64,000 bases of DNA from Polaribacter sp. (GTDB lineage Bacteria; Bacteroidota; Bacteroidia; Flavobacteriales; Flavobacteriaceae). Position 1 is the first letter of the stretch; every line of letters begins with the position of its first letter. Made by a program: the position numbers and the translations under genes. The notes under the pieces were generated by a model. That model saw only the letters and a list, made by a program, of their open reading frames with translations. It searched no databases and had not been told where the DNA came from. Location: positions 62,001 to 126,000 of the forward strand of contig JAQWGI010000036.1 in the NCBI GenBank assembly GCA_029238315.1. The letters run 5' to 3'. This document shows positions 25,596 to 34,149 of this stretch, in pieces.

Positions 25596-26840
25596 ATGAA
25601 ACAACAATATTTTTATGTATTCCTGTTTATGTATGGAATATCGTTCGGACAACAGATACTTACTTTAGATGAATGTCAACGTTTGATTAGCATAAATTAT
25701 CCGCTTGCAAAAAAGTCTCAAACACTATTATTGCAACATGAACTTGAAAAAGAAATTATAAGTGACAAAAAATTACCACAATTTAGTTTAGATGGTCAGT
25801 TCACATATCAATCTGAAGTAATTAACCTACCAATCCCGGGTAGTATTTCCCTAAATAAAGATCAATATAAAGCCACATTATCAATGAATCAATTGATTTT
25901 TAATGGTGGATTAATTGATGCAAATAAGAAATTAATAACTACACAATTGAAAATGAAAAAAAAACAATTGGAAGTAGATATGTATCAATTAAAAAAGCAA
26001 GTAAACCAAATTTACTTTTCTATTTTATTGGCTCAAGAAGCTGCATTATTAATAAAGACCAAAAATAAACTCTTAAATTCTAAGCTCAAAGAAGTGATTT
26101 CTGGAATTAAAAATGGTGTTTTAGTGGGGGCTTCTGGTAAAATTTTAAAAGTTGAGTTGCTGAAAAATAATCAAGATTTACAGGGGATTTTAAACAATAA
26201 ACAAAAGTTAATTGCAACACTATCTAAATTAATTAATCTTTCAATAAAAAGTACTACTGAGTTTATTTACCCAGAAATTCAAATCACTTTAAACAATAAA
26301 ATTGCGAGACCAGAGCTAGATTTATTTCAATTTAAAAATGAGGAAATAGAAAAGAACATGCAAGTTGTTTCTAAAAAAAACGCTCCAACAATAATAAGTT
26401 TTGTTAATGGTGGATTTGGAAATCCTGGATTAAATATGCTTGATAATTCTTTTCAAACTTTCTATATGGTTGGTGCAAAATTAAAATGGACAATTTTTGA
26501 CTGGAATTCAACTAAAAAACAGCAAAAATTATTAGCTCTAAACAAAGAAATTATCAAAAACAACAGAGAGGTATTTCTTTTAAATACCGAAATTACTCTT
26601 CATCAACAAGAAAAGGAAATTGAAAAGATAAAAGCATTTGTAGTAACTGACAAAGAAATTATTAATCTTAGAAATGAAGTATTGGCTTCTGCAGATTCAC
26701 AATTTAAGAATGGAACCATTACAGCATCAGAATACATTGCTAAACTTACAGATTTATTTGTAGATAAAAACACATTAATCACCCATCAAATTCAATTACA
26801 ACTTGCAAAAGCAAATTATAAAATTACAAAAGGACAATAA
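25596..26840 (+). CDS. TolC-family outer-membrane efflux protein
   Basis: A 414-residue outer-membrane channel subunit with a signal peptide (about 1-19, ending GISFGQ) and OEP-type helical repeats, starting ILTLDECQRLISINYPLAKKSQ; the second repeat starts near residue 200. It would form the outer-membrane exit duct for the ABC pump encoded downstream. The ATG at 25596 is chosen over an earlier one at 25557 because the signal peptide starts there; it lies four bases behind the TetR stop. The closing residues overlap nothing, and the HlyD gene starts ten bases later. Confidence 0.87.
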   Translation: MKQQYFYVFLFMYGISFGQQILTLDECQRLISINYPLAKKSQTLLLQHELEKEIISDKKLPQFSLDGQFTYQSEVINLPIPGSISLNKDQYKATLSMNQLIFNGGLIDANKKLITTQLKMKKKQLEVDMYQLKKQVNQIYFSILLAQEAALLIKTKNKLLNSKLKEVISGIKNGVLVGASGKILKVELLKNNQDLQGILNNKQKLIATLSKLINLSIKSTTEFIYPEIQITLNNKIARPELDLFQFKNEEIEKNMQVVSKKNAPTIISFVNGGFGNPGLNMLDNSFQTFYMVGAKLKWTIFDWNSTKKQQKLLALNKEIIKNNREVFLLNTEITLHQQEKEIEKIKAFVVTDKEIINLRNEVLASADSQFKNGTITASEYIAKLTDLFVDKNTLITHQIQLQLAKANYKITKGQ

Positions 26841-26850
26841 ATTTAAGAAT

Positions 26851-27738
26851 ATGAAATACGTAAAAAACACAACTATTTTAAGCATATTTATATTAATGAT
26901 TGCATGTAGTGATGGAACTGAAAAGGCTGATGGATATGGTAATTTTGAGGCAACAGAAACAATAATTTCTTCAGAAACCAATGGTAAAATAATGCAATTT
27001 AATATTGAAGAAGGAAGTATGTTGATAGAAAACACATTTATTGGGTATATAGATACAGTTCAACTTTCTTTAAAACGAGATCAATTATTAATTTCAAAAA
27101 AAATTCTTGCTTCAAAATCTATAAGCGTTTTATCTCAAATTGCAGTTCTAGAAGCTAAATTACAGAGTTTAAATATTGCAAAAACAAGGATAGAAAACTT
27201 GTTAAAAGATAACGCTGGTACACAGAAACAATTAGATGAAGTTGATGGTGAAATAAATATCGTAAAACAACAAATTAAAAGTATTGAGTTTCAGAATTTA
27301 CCAATTCTTAATGAATCTAAAAATATTGATATTCAATTAAACCAAGTGCATCACTATATACTAAAAAGCAAAATTATAAATCCCCAAAACGGAACTGTTA
27401 TTGCAAAATATGCAGAACCTAATGAGATTACTTCATTTGGGAAGCCATTGTATAAAATAGCAGACTTAAATGCAATGAAATTAAGAGTGTATCTAAGTGA
27501 AAAACAATTATCAAAGATACAAATAGGCCAAAAAGTAACGATTAAAATTGATGATGGTTCCAGCATGAAATCGTATGATGGAAAGATTATTTGGATTGCT
27601 TCTGAAGCAGAATTTACACCAAAAATAATTCAGACAAAAGAAGAACGCGTTAGATTAGTTTATGCTGTTAAAATAGCTGTAATAAATGATGGAAGTATTA
27701 AAATAGGAATGCCCGCAGAGATGTGGATGAGTAACTAA
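26851..27738 (+). CDS. HlyD-family membrane-fusion lipoprotein
   Basis: A 295-residue periplasmic adaptor, YbhG/YhiI-like. The lipobox is LMIAC, ending about residue 19. A barrel-lipoyl half (GYGNFEATETIISSETNGKI), a coiled-coil hairpin of about 100 residues and the second half (YHYILKSKIINPQNGTVIAKY, GQKVTIKI) follow. It bridges the ABC-2 permeases and the TolC duct. The ATG at 26851 is taken because the lipoprotein signal follows; the frame is open upstream into the TolC gene. The residues are lysine- and isoleucine-rich, consistent with local AT-rich composition. Confidence 0.87.
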   Translation: MKYVKNTTILSIFILMIACSDGTEKADGYGNFEATETIISSETNGKIMQFNIEEGSMLIENTFIGYIDTVQLSLKRDQLLISKKILASKSISVLSQIAVLEAKLQSLNIAKTRIENLLKDNAGTQKQLDEVDGEINIVKQQIKSIEFQNLPILNESKNIDIQLNQVHHYILKSKIINPQNGTVIAKYAEPNEITSFGKPLYKIADLNAMKLRVYLSEKQLSKIQIGQKVTIKIDDGSSMKSYDGKIIWIASEAEFTPKIIQTKEERVRLVYAVKIAVINDGSIKIGMPAEMWMSN

Positions 27739-27764
27739 ATAGAATAAAACCTAAACATGAACAC

Positions 27765-28193
27765 ATGAAAAAAATCACTTTATTTATTATTCTTACTCTA
27801 TCAATAATTAGTTGTAACAACAAAGAGAAAGAAGCCAATACGGTTCTGAGCAACAATTGGGAGCAGGAAATGAAATTAGATAATAATACAAAATGGAAAG
27901 CAAACTTTGAGACAACCAAAGGTGTTAGAGACTTACAAAACCTCATAAAAACAACAAGTACAGTTTCTTTAGATCAATATATTGCACTTGCTAAGAAATT
28001 AAATGAAAGAAAAAATATTTTAGTAAAGGAATGCACAATGGAAGGGCCTTCTCACGATAATCTTCATATTTTTCTTTATCCATTAATTACAAAAATAAAC
28101 ATGTTGTTAGAAGCCCAATCTAATAAAGAAGCATCTGAAATTGTAAAGAGTATTTCAGAAAACTTAAAAGCGTATAATTCATATTTTAAATAA
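27765..28193 (+). CDS. Small lipoprotein of unknown function inside the efflux operon
   Basis: A 142-residue lipoprotein (lipobox LSIISC, Cys17). The mature part is helical with a conserved-looking stretch NILVKECTMEGPSHDNLHIFLYP containing one Cys, two His and acidic residues, which could bind a metal or cofactor. I do not recognise a named family. It sits between the HlyD and ATPase genes, so it may be an accessory periplasmic factor of the exporter; that is inference from order alone. Confidence 0.6.
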   Translation: MKKITLFIILTLSIISCNNKEKEANTVLSNNWEQEMKLDNNTKWKANFETTKGVRDLQNLIKTTSTVSLDQYIALAKKLNERKNILVKECTMEGPSHDNLHIFLYPLITKINMLLEAQSNKEASEIVKSISENLKAYNSYFK

Positions 28194-28247
28194 TTTAAAA
28201 CAGATTCAATATTTATAATCTTTTTTATAATAATTCAATTAATATCA

Positions 28248-29150
28248 ATGAGTATCTCTGTAAGCCATATTAGTAAATCCTATAAAAAAGTAAAAGCACT
28301 CGAAAATATATCTTTTGATGTGAAACCAGGGGAGCTATTTGGGCTTATTGGCCCTGATGGAGCAGGAAAAACGACACTTTTTAGGATACTAACAACTCTA
28401 ATGCTTGCAGACGATGGCATTGCTAAAGTAGATAATTTTGATGTGATAACTGACTATAAAAACATCAGAAATTGTGTGGGCTATATGCCTGGAAAGTTTT
28501 CATTATATCAAGATTTAACTGTAGAAGAAAACTTGAATTTTTTCGCTACAATTTTTGGAACAACCATTGAAGAAAATTATGATTTAATTAAAGAAATATA
28601 CATTCAAATTGAACCCTTTAAAACTAGGAGAGCAGGTAATTTATCTGGAGGAATGAAACAAAAACTAGCACTTTGTTGTGCATTAATTCATAAACCCACT
28701 GTGCTTTTTTTAGATGAACCTACTACTGGAGTTGATCCGGTTTCAAGAAAGGAATTTTGGGAAATGCTTAAACGGTTACAACATAAAGGAATTACAATTT
28801 TAGTCTCTACACCATACATGGATGAAGCTTCTATGTGTGACAGAATTGCTTTGATACAGGAAGGAAAAATATTAGAAATAGATAAACCAGAATTGATTGT
28901 TAAAAAACATCTGAAAGACATTTATAATATACGTGCAAACGATATGTTTTTATTGATTCAAAGTTTAAAAAGCTATAAAAATCATTACAGTATTTATCCT
29001 TTTGGTGAATTTGTTCATTATACAGACAAAAATAAAGATTTTAATTCTACAGAATTAAAAAAGTATTTAGAAACAAAAAAATTAACAAATATTATTATTG
29101 AAAAAACAACTGTAACGATTGAAGATGCATTTATGGAATTAGCAAAGTAA
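28248..29150 (+). CDS. ABC-2 exporter ATPase 1 (YbhF N-half-like)
   Basis: A 300-residue ATPase with Walker A GPDGAGKTT (the Asp variant typical of YbhF first domains), signature LSGGMKQKLALC, Walker B VLFLDEPTTGVDP, and a threonine-proline in place of the usual H-loop histidine (ILVSTPYMDEA). A C-terminal extension of about 80 residues follows. It shares one base with the start of the second ATPase gene. The missing H-loop histidine suggests one weak catalytic site. Confidence 0.88.
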   Translation: MSISVSHISKSYKKVKALENISFDVKPGELFGLIGPDGAGKTTLFRILTTLMLADDGIAKVDNFDVITDYKNIRNCVGYMPGKFSLYQDLTVEENLNFFATIFGTTIEENYDLIKEIYIQIEPFKTRRAGNLSGGMKQKLALCCALIHKPTVLFLDEPTTGVDPVSRKEFWEMLKRLQHKGITILVSTPYMDEASMCDRIALIQEGKILEIDKPELIVKKHLKDIYNIRANDMFLLIQSLKSYKNHYSIYPFGEFVHYTDKNKDFNSTELKKYLETKKLTNIIIEKTTVTIEDAFMELAK

Positions 29151-29878
29151 TGAGTACTAAAAAAGTTATACAAGTAAATAAACTCACTAAAAATTTTGGT
29201 GATTTTAAAGCAGTAAACAACATCACTTTTGATGTCGGAAAAGGTGAGGTTTTTGGTTTTCTAGGAGCAAATGGTGCAGGTAAAACAACAGCAATGAAAA
29301 TGCTAATTGGAATTACTACTCCTAGCTCTGGTAAAGCAAATGTTGCAGGTTTTGATGTGAACACTCATGCAGAAGATATCAAAAAAAACATTGGTTACAT
29401 GAGTCAGAAATTTGCATTGTATGATGATTTAACGGTTAATGAAAATATTACATTTTTTGGAGGCATTTATGGATTGACCAGAAAAGAAATAAAAGAAAAA
29501 TCAATAGAATTATTAAAGGAGTTAAATTTAGAGGATGTTAAAAATATGCTTGTAGCATCGCTTCCTTTAGGCTGGAAACAGAAATTATCTTTTTCAGTTT
29601 CATTATTACACAATCCAAAGATTGTTTTTTTAGACGAACCCACTGGTGGAGTGGATCCGATTACAAGACGTCATTTTTGGGAAATGATATACAAAGCAGC
29701 AAGTTCTGGCACAACTATTTTTGTAACTACACATTATATGGATGAAGCAGAATATTGTGATCGTGTTTCGGTAATGGTGAATGGGAAAATAGAAGCCTTG
29801 GACACGCCAAAAAAATTAAAAGAAACGTATAATGTAAAAAGTATGGACGAAGTATTTTTAAAGTTAGTAAGGAAGTAG
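29150..29878 (+). CDS. ABC-2 exporter ATPase 2 (YbhF C-half-like)
   Basis: A 242-residue ATPase with Walker A GANGAGKTT, Walker B VFLDEPTGGVDP and H-loop FVTTHYMDEAE. The signature is degenerate: SLPLGWKQKLSF instead of LSGGQ. Together with ATPase 1, which has a normal signature but lacks the H-loop His, it likely forms an asymmetric heterodimer. E. coli YbhF has both units in one chain; here they are separate genes. Confidence 0.88.
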   Translation: MSTKKVIQVNKLTKNFGDFKAVNNITFDVGKGEVFGFLGANGAGKTTAMKMLIGITTPSSGKANVAGFDVNTHAEDIKKNIGYMSQKFALYDDLTVNENITFFGGIYGLTRKEIKEKSIELLKELNLEDVKNMLVASLPLGWKQKLSFSVSLLHNPKIVFLDEPTGGVDPITRRHFWEMIYKAASSGTTIFVTTHYMDEAEYCDRVSVMVNGKIEALDTPKKLKETYNVKSMDEVFLKLVRK

Positions 29879-29982
29879 TGATGTTTTTTTTTTAATCAGT
29901 AGAGAACACAAAATGCGCTCTTGTACAAATAATAATGAACTTTGTAATTTTTTATATATAGTAATGAAATGATCAATCAACA

Positions 29983-31089
29983 ATGAAAAGATTTGTAGGT
30001 TTTATAAAGAAAGAATTCTATCATATTTTTAGAGATAAACGCTCTTTGTTTATTCTCTTTGGAATGCCTATTGCGCAAATATTATTATTTGGTTTTGCGA
30101 TAACCAATGAAATTAACAATGTTGATATTGCAATTTTAGATCATTCAAAAAATGTAAATAGTACAGAGGTGATCAATAAAATTTCTTCTTCAAAATATTT
30201 TAGTATCAACAAATTTTTAGAGATGGAATCTGAAATTGAATCCATCTTTAAAAAAGGTAAGGTAAAAGCAGTATTAATTTTTGAACAAAATTTTGGTAGT
30301 AATTTAATCAAAGAAAAAAAAGCAACTGTTCAGGTTGTTACAGATGCAACAGATCCAAATACAGCCAATACGGTTAGTAATTATGTTAATGGAATCTTAC
30401 AGCAGTACCAAAAACAGCAAAATAAATCCATCGATCCTGGCTTTCAGGTCTTACCAGAAACGAAAATGATGTATAATTCTGAACTAAAGAGTGTATACAT
30501 GTTTGTACCTGGAGTAATGACTATTATTCTAATGTTGGTTTCAGCAATGATGACTTCTATTTCTATTACTAGAGAAAAAGAACAAGGTACAATGGAAATC
30601 TTATTAGTATCTCCATTAAAACCAGTTCAAGTTATTTTAGGTAAGGTTTTTCCGTATATTTTTCTTTCCATCATAAATGCTTTAATAATAATTGTACTAA
30701 GTATCTTTATTTTTAAAATGCCTGTTCAAGGAAGTTTACTATTATTAGGTTTAGAAAGTATTTTGTTTATCGTTTCTGCATTAGGATTAGGTATTCTAAT
30801 TTCCACAATTTCAGAAACACAACAAACTGCCATGATGATTTCTTTAATGGGTTTAATGTTGCCTGTAATACTATTATCAGGGTTTATTTTTCCGATTGCT
30901 AGTATGCCGTATCCACTACAAATGATTAGTAATATAATCCCTGCTAAATGGTTTATTATCATTGTAAAAGGTATTATGCTAAAAGGTGTTGGGATACAAT
31001 TTCTTTGGAAAGAGTCTTTAATTCTATTGTTTATGACGGTGTTTTTTATAGTTGTAAGTATCAAGAAATACAAAATCAGATTAGAATAA
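29983..31089 (+). CDS. ABC-2 exporter permease 1 (YbhS-like)
   Basis: A 368-residue permease. One N-terminal membrane helix (FILFGMPIAQILLFGFAI) is followed by a periplasmic domain of about 130 residues and then a cluster of five helices from about residue 170 (VPGVMTIILMLVSAMMTSISITREKEQGTMEILLVSPLKP, with the cytoplasmic EKEQGT coupling helix). The later GFIFPIASMPYPLQ is typical of ABC-2 drug exporters. It pairs with the next permease. A gap of 104 AT-rich bases precedes it. Confidence 0.87.
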   Translation: MKRFVGFIKKEFYHIFRDKRSLFILFGMPIAQILLFGFAITNEINNVDIAILDHSKNVNSTEVINKISSSKYFSINKFLEMESEIESIFKKGKVKAVLIFEQNFGSNLIKEKKATVQVVTDATDPNTANTVSNYVNGILQQYQKQQNKSIDPGFQVLPETKMMYNSELKSVYMFVPGVMTIILMLVSAMMTSISITREKEQGTMEILLVSPLKPVQVILGKVFPYIFLSIINALIIIVLSIFIFKMPVQGSLLLLGLESILFIVSALGLGILISTISETQQTAMMISLMGLMLPVILLSGFIFPIASMPYPLQMISNIIPAKWFIIIVKGIMLKGVGIQFLWKESLILLFMTVFFIVVSIKKYKIRLE

Positions 31090-31120
31090 AAGTTGTTGAG
31101 AACTCTTATAAATAATTAAC

Positions 31121-32242
31121 ATGAAAATAACCTTATACATTATACAAAAAGAATTTAAGCAAATCTTTAGAAATAAAGGCATGTTGCCAATTATTTTTGT
31201 GTTGCCACTACTCCAACTTATTATTCTTTCTAATACCGCTACATTTGAAGTTAAAAACATTCAGTTTTCTTACATCGATAATGATCATAGTACTTCATCA
31301 AGAGCTCTTTTAGAGAAGTTTAATGCTTCAACCTACTTTGATGTAGTAAACGGTTTTAACACGTCAAAAGAAGCAGAGTCTGCTATGCTTGAAGGTGCTG
31401 TCGATGTTGTTTTAGAAATTCCAACTGATTTTCATCAACACCTTTTAAAGAATCAAAAAGCAGTATTGGGAATTCGGATCAATGCTATTGATGGTGCTGC
31501 TGCAGGTGTGACAAACGTTTATATCTTACAAGTGTTAAAGAGTTATAATAAACAATTACAAACAAAATTAGTACAGTTTTCAAATTATAATGAAAAACCG
31601 GTTACTATCATAACTATTCCTTCTTTTTGGTATAATGAAACTTTAAATTATAAGACATTTATGGTGCCAGGAATACTCGTTTTGTTAGTAACAATGATTA
31701 CTTTATTTCTCTCTGGAATGAACATTGTGCGAGAAAAAGAAATAGGAACATTAGAGCAAATAAATGTAACACCCATAAAAAAGAATCAATTTATAATTGG
31801 TAAATTATTTCCGTTTTGGATTATTGGAATCCTTTTATTAAGTGTAGGATTAATCATTTCAAAAATAATCTTTAATGTTCCAATGTTAGGAAGTTATATT
31901 TTAATGTACAGCTATACAACTATATATATATTGGTAATTTTGGGAATTGGTCTGTTCATTTCAAATTATACAGATACGCAACAGCAAGCAATGTTTATTG
32001 CTTGGTTTTTTATGGTGATTTTTATTTTAATGAGTGGTTTATTTACGCCAATAGAAAGTATGCCAAATTGGGCACAATTTATTACGGAGTTTAATCCTAT
32101 AAAATACTTTGTAGAAGTTATGAGAATGGTAATGCTAAAAGGTGCTAGTTTTAATGATATTTTACCACAGTTTTTAAAAACACTTTTGTATGCAATAGTT
32201 ATGAATGCATTAGCAGTTTGGAGTTATAAAAAAACAAATTAG
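31121..32242 (+). CDS. ABC-2 exporter permease 2 (YbhR-like)
   Basis: A 373-residue permease of the same layout as its neighbour: an N-terminal helix (LPIIFVLPLLQLIILS), a periplasmic domain (about 40-175) and five C-terminal helices with the EKEIGTLEQINVTPIKK coupling segment, and a GLFTPIESMPNWAQ loop. With its partner it forms the heterodimeric channel. It is the last gene of the TetR-controlled set; I see no clear terminator after it. Confidence 0.87.
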   Translation: MKITLYIIQKEFKQIFRNKGMLPIIFVLPLLQLIILSNTATFEVKNIQFSYIDNDHSTSSRALLEKFNASTYFDVVNGFNTSKEAESAMLEGAVDVVLEIPTDFHQHLLKNQKAVLGIRINAIDGAAAGVTNVYILQVLKSYNKQLQTKLVQFSNYNEKPVTIITIPSFWYNETLNYKTFMVPGILVLLVTMITLFLSGMNIVREKEIGTLEQINVTPIKKNQFIIGKLFPFWIIGILLLSVGLIISKIIFNVPMLGSYILMYSYTTIYILVILGIGLFISNYTDTQQQAMFIAWFFMVIFILMSGLFTPIESMPNWAQFITEFNPIKYFVEVMRMVMLKGASFNDILPQFLKTLLYAIVMNALAVWSYKKTN

Positions 32243-32353
32243 TAGGTCTCGTAATAGTTAGCCATAACATGAAAGAACTAATTTATATAAGCAATGTATA
32301 CTAATTATTAATGCCAACACAAATGTTTCAATTAAAATAACGTAAAAATAAAG

Positions 32354-33244
32354 ATGAAAAACCTCCTATTAGTATTGCTTTTAAAATTAACATTTATCAC
32401 TCAATTAAAAGCGCAGCATATAGAAATAGATTTACCAAAATTATCTTTAGAAAAAATTGCGTTAATCAACCAAAATGATACGTATATCACTTTTCCTTCT
32501 GATATAGGAAACATAGCCCCTTTAATGTTTGAAGCCAATGTAAATCCTTCATTTATTATAAGAGAACGAAAAGATTCTAAGTTAATGGCAGTGTTAACTC
32601 CTCAGATTATTATTAGAATGTTTGATGAAGATTCTTTTCCAATCAAAACACCAAGTTATATACCACAAATTTCATTTTATTATTTAGCAAGTAAAAAAAA
32701 ATCATTAAAATATACAGTATATTTTGGGAGAATAGCTCACCATTCTAATGGTCAGGATGGTGAATTTTACAATTTAGATAATACAATAAATATAAAAAAC
32801 GGAAGTTTTGCAACAAATTATATTGAGTTTGGGTTTCTAAAAACATCCTACAGTAGTAAATTAAAAGCTTTAAAAACGATTAAAACCGCTCTAGAATTTC
32901 ATCCAAAAAAATGGATGAATCTAGAAATGAGGGGGCAATATAGTGGTTTAAGGTGGCACAACTCTTTTACTTCGTTTAAATTTCCTTTAAAGGATAATGA
33001 TGAAAAAGCAAAGTTTTCATTGAAGTTAGAAACAACACTAATGCTTGATCAATTTAATACTTTAAACATTATAGATATTAAGAGACTTAATACAAGTTTT
33101 ACATTCTATTATCATCCAAGTTTTTTGGAGGATATTGGTTTATTTGTTCAACTTTATCAAGGGAGAGATTATTACAACATCAATTATCAGGATCAGTTAT
33201 CTATCATTCGTTTTGGTTTGATGACAGAAATATTAAGATTTTAA
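32354..33244 (+). CDS. Outer-membrane beta-barrel, possibly phospholipase A-like
   Basis: A 296-residue exported protein with signal peptide (about 1-20, ending LKAQ) and alternating amphipathic strands (PQISFYYLASKK, LKYTVYFGRIAHHSNGQ, NYIEFGFLKTSY, INYQDQLSIIRFGLMTEILRF with terminal Phe), the pattern of an outer-membrane barrel. The HHSNGQ motif at about residue 132 resembles the His-x-Ser-Asn-Gly active-site strand of OMPLA (PldA); an Asn partner could be among several that follow. The function as a lipase is a suggestion. It lies 12 bases before the next gene. Confidence 0.5.
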   Translation: MKNLLLVLLLKLTFITQLKAQHIEIDLPKLSLEKIALINQNDTYITFPSDIGNIAPLMFEANVNPSFIIRERKDSKLMAVLTPQIIIRMFDEDSFPIKTPSYIPQISFYYLASKKKSLKYTVYFGRIAHHSNGQDGEFYNLDNTINIKNGSFATNYIEFGFLKTSYSSKLKALKTIKTALEFHPKKWMNLEMRGQYSGLRWHNSFTSFKFPLKDNDEKAKFSLKLETTLMLDQFNTLNIIDIKRLNTSFTFYYHPSFLEDIGLFVQLYQGRDYYNINYQDQLSIIRFGLMTEILRF

Positions 33245-33255
33245 AAAAAAAGCCA

Positions 33256-34098
33256 ATGGAAAAGTCAATTTATATCCACAAAAGAAATAATAAAAAAGAG
33301 CTTTTTTCTTTTGAAAAATTAAAAAAATCACTTTTTGCCGCTGGTGCAAATAATGATTTAGTTAAAGTTATCGTATCTAAGATACAGTCAGAAGTTTATA
33401 ACGGAATTACCTCAGATATAATATATAAGAAAGCATTTACATTCTTAAAAAAACACCATCGAACTTCTGCTTCTCGTTACAGTCTAAAACGTGCTATTTT
33501 TGATTTAGGCCCTACAGGTTATCCTTTTGAAAAATTAGTTGGAGCACTATTAAGAGAAAAAGGATATAAAACCCAAGTTAGTGTAATTTTAGAGGGAATA
33601 TGTGTTACTCACGAAATTGATGTATTGGCAGAAAAAGAAGGAAATATATTTGCTATTGAATGTAAGTTTCATTCTGATTCAAGAAAAATTAGCGGTGTTA
33701 AGATCCCTTTATATATAAACTCACGTTTTTTAGATGTTCAAGAAAAATGGAATTCTAACACAAAAAATCAAACTCATTTAACACAAGGATGGTTAGTAAC
33801 CAATACAAGATTTTCTGAAGATGCAATAAATTATGGTAAATGTGTTGATTTAAACTTGTTGAGTTGGGATTACCCTAAAAATAATGGCTTAAAAGCAAAT
33901 ATTGATGCTTACGCACTTTACCCAATTACAACGCTGACAACTTTATCAAAAAAAGAAAAACATCTACTAATAGAAGCTAATATTGTTTTGGTAAAAGAGC
34001 TTCAGGCAGCATCTCGAGAAATGAAACATATTGGATTATCAGATTTGCGAATTAATCGTGTTTTAGATGAAACGAAAAATATGTGCCCACTAAAATAA
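33256..34098 (+). CDS. ATP-cone / Mrr-type endonuclease-like fusion protein
   Basis: A 280-residue soluble protein. Residues about 1-90 look like an ATP-cone (IYIHKRNNKKELFSFEKLKKSL, AFTFLKKHHRTSASRYSLKRAI), the nucleotide-sensing domain of ribonucleotide reductases. Residues about 95-200 resemble a restriction-endonuclease-like (Mrr-type) fold with the catalytic pattern EIDVLAEKEGNIFAIECKFH (E/D...ExK). The C-terminal 60 residues are helical (LIEANIVLVKEL, LSDLRINRVLDE). A nuclease gated by nucleotide level is plausible but unproven. It is not part of an obvious restriction system. Confidence 0.7.
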   Translation: MEKSIYIHKRNNKKELFSFEKLKKSLFAAGANNDLVKVIVSKIQSEVYNGITSDIIYKKAFTFLKKHHRTSASRYSLKRAIFDLGPTGYPFEKLVGALLREKGYKTQVSVILEGICVTHEIDVLAEKEGNIFAIECKFHSDSRKISGVKIPLYINSRFLDVQEKWNSNTKNQTHLTQGWLVTNTRFSEDAINYGKCVDLNLLSWDYPKNNGLKANIDAYALYPITTLTTLSKKEKHLLIEANIVLVKELQAASREMKHIGLSDLRINRVLDETKNMCPLK

Positions 34099-34101
34099 AA
34101 A

Positions 34102-34125
34102 AGCCTGCAATTTATATTACAGGCT
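34102..34125. terminator. Terminator between ATP-cone/Mrr gene and M13 peptidase gene
   Basis: AGCCTG (34102-34107) pairs with CAGGCT (34120-34125), with an A-run before and a T-rich stretch after. The two flanking genes converge on it. Confidence 0.7.
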
Positions 34126-34149
34126 CTAATTTTTATCTTTGGAATAATA

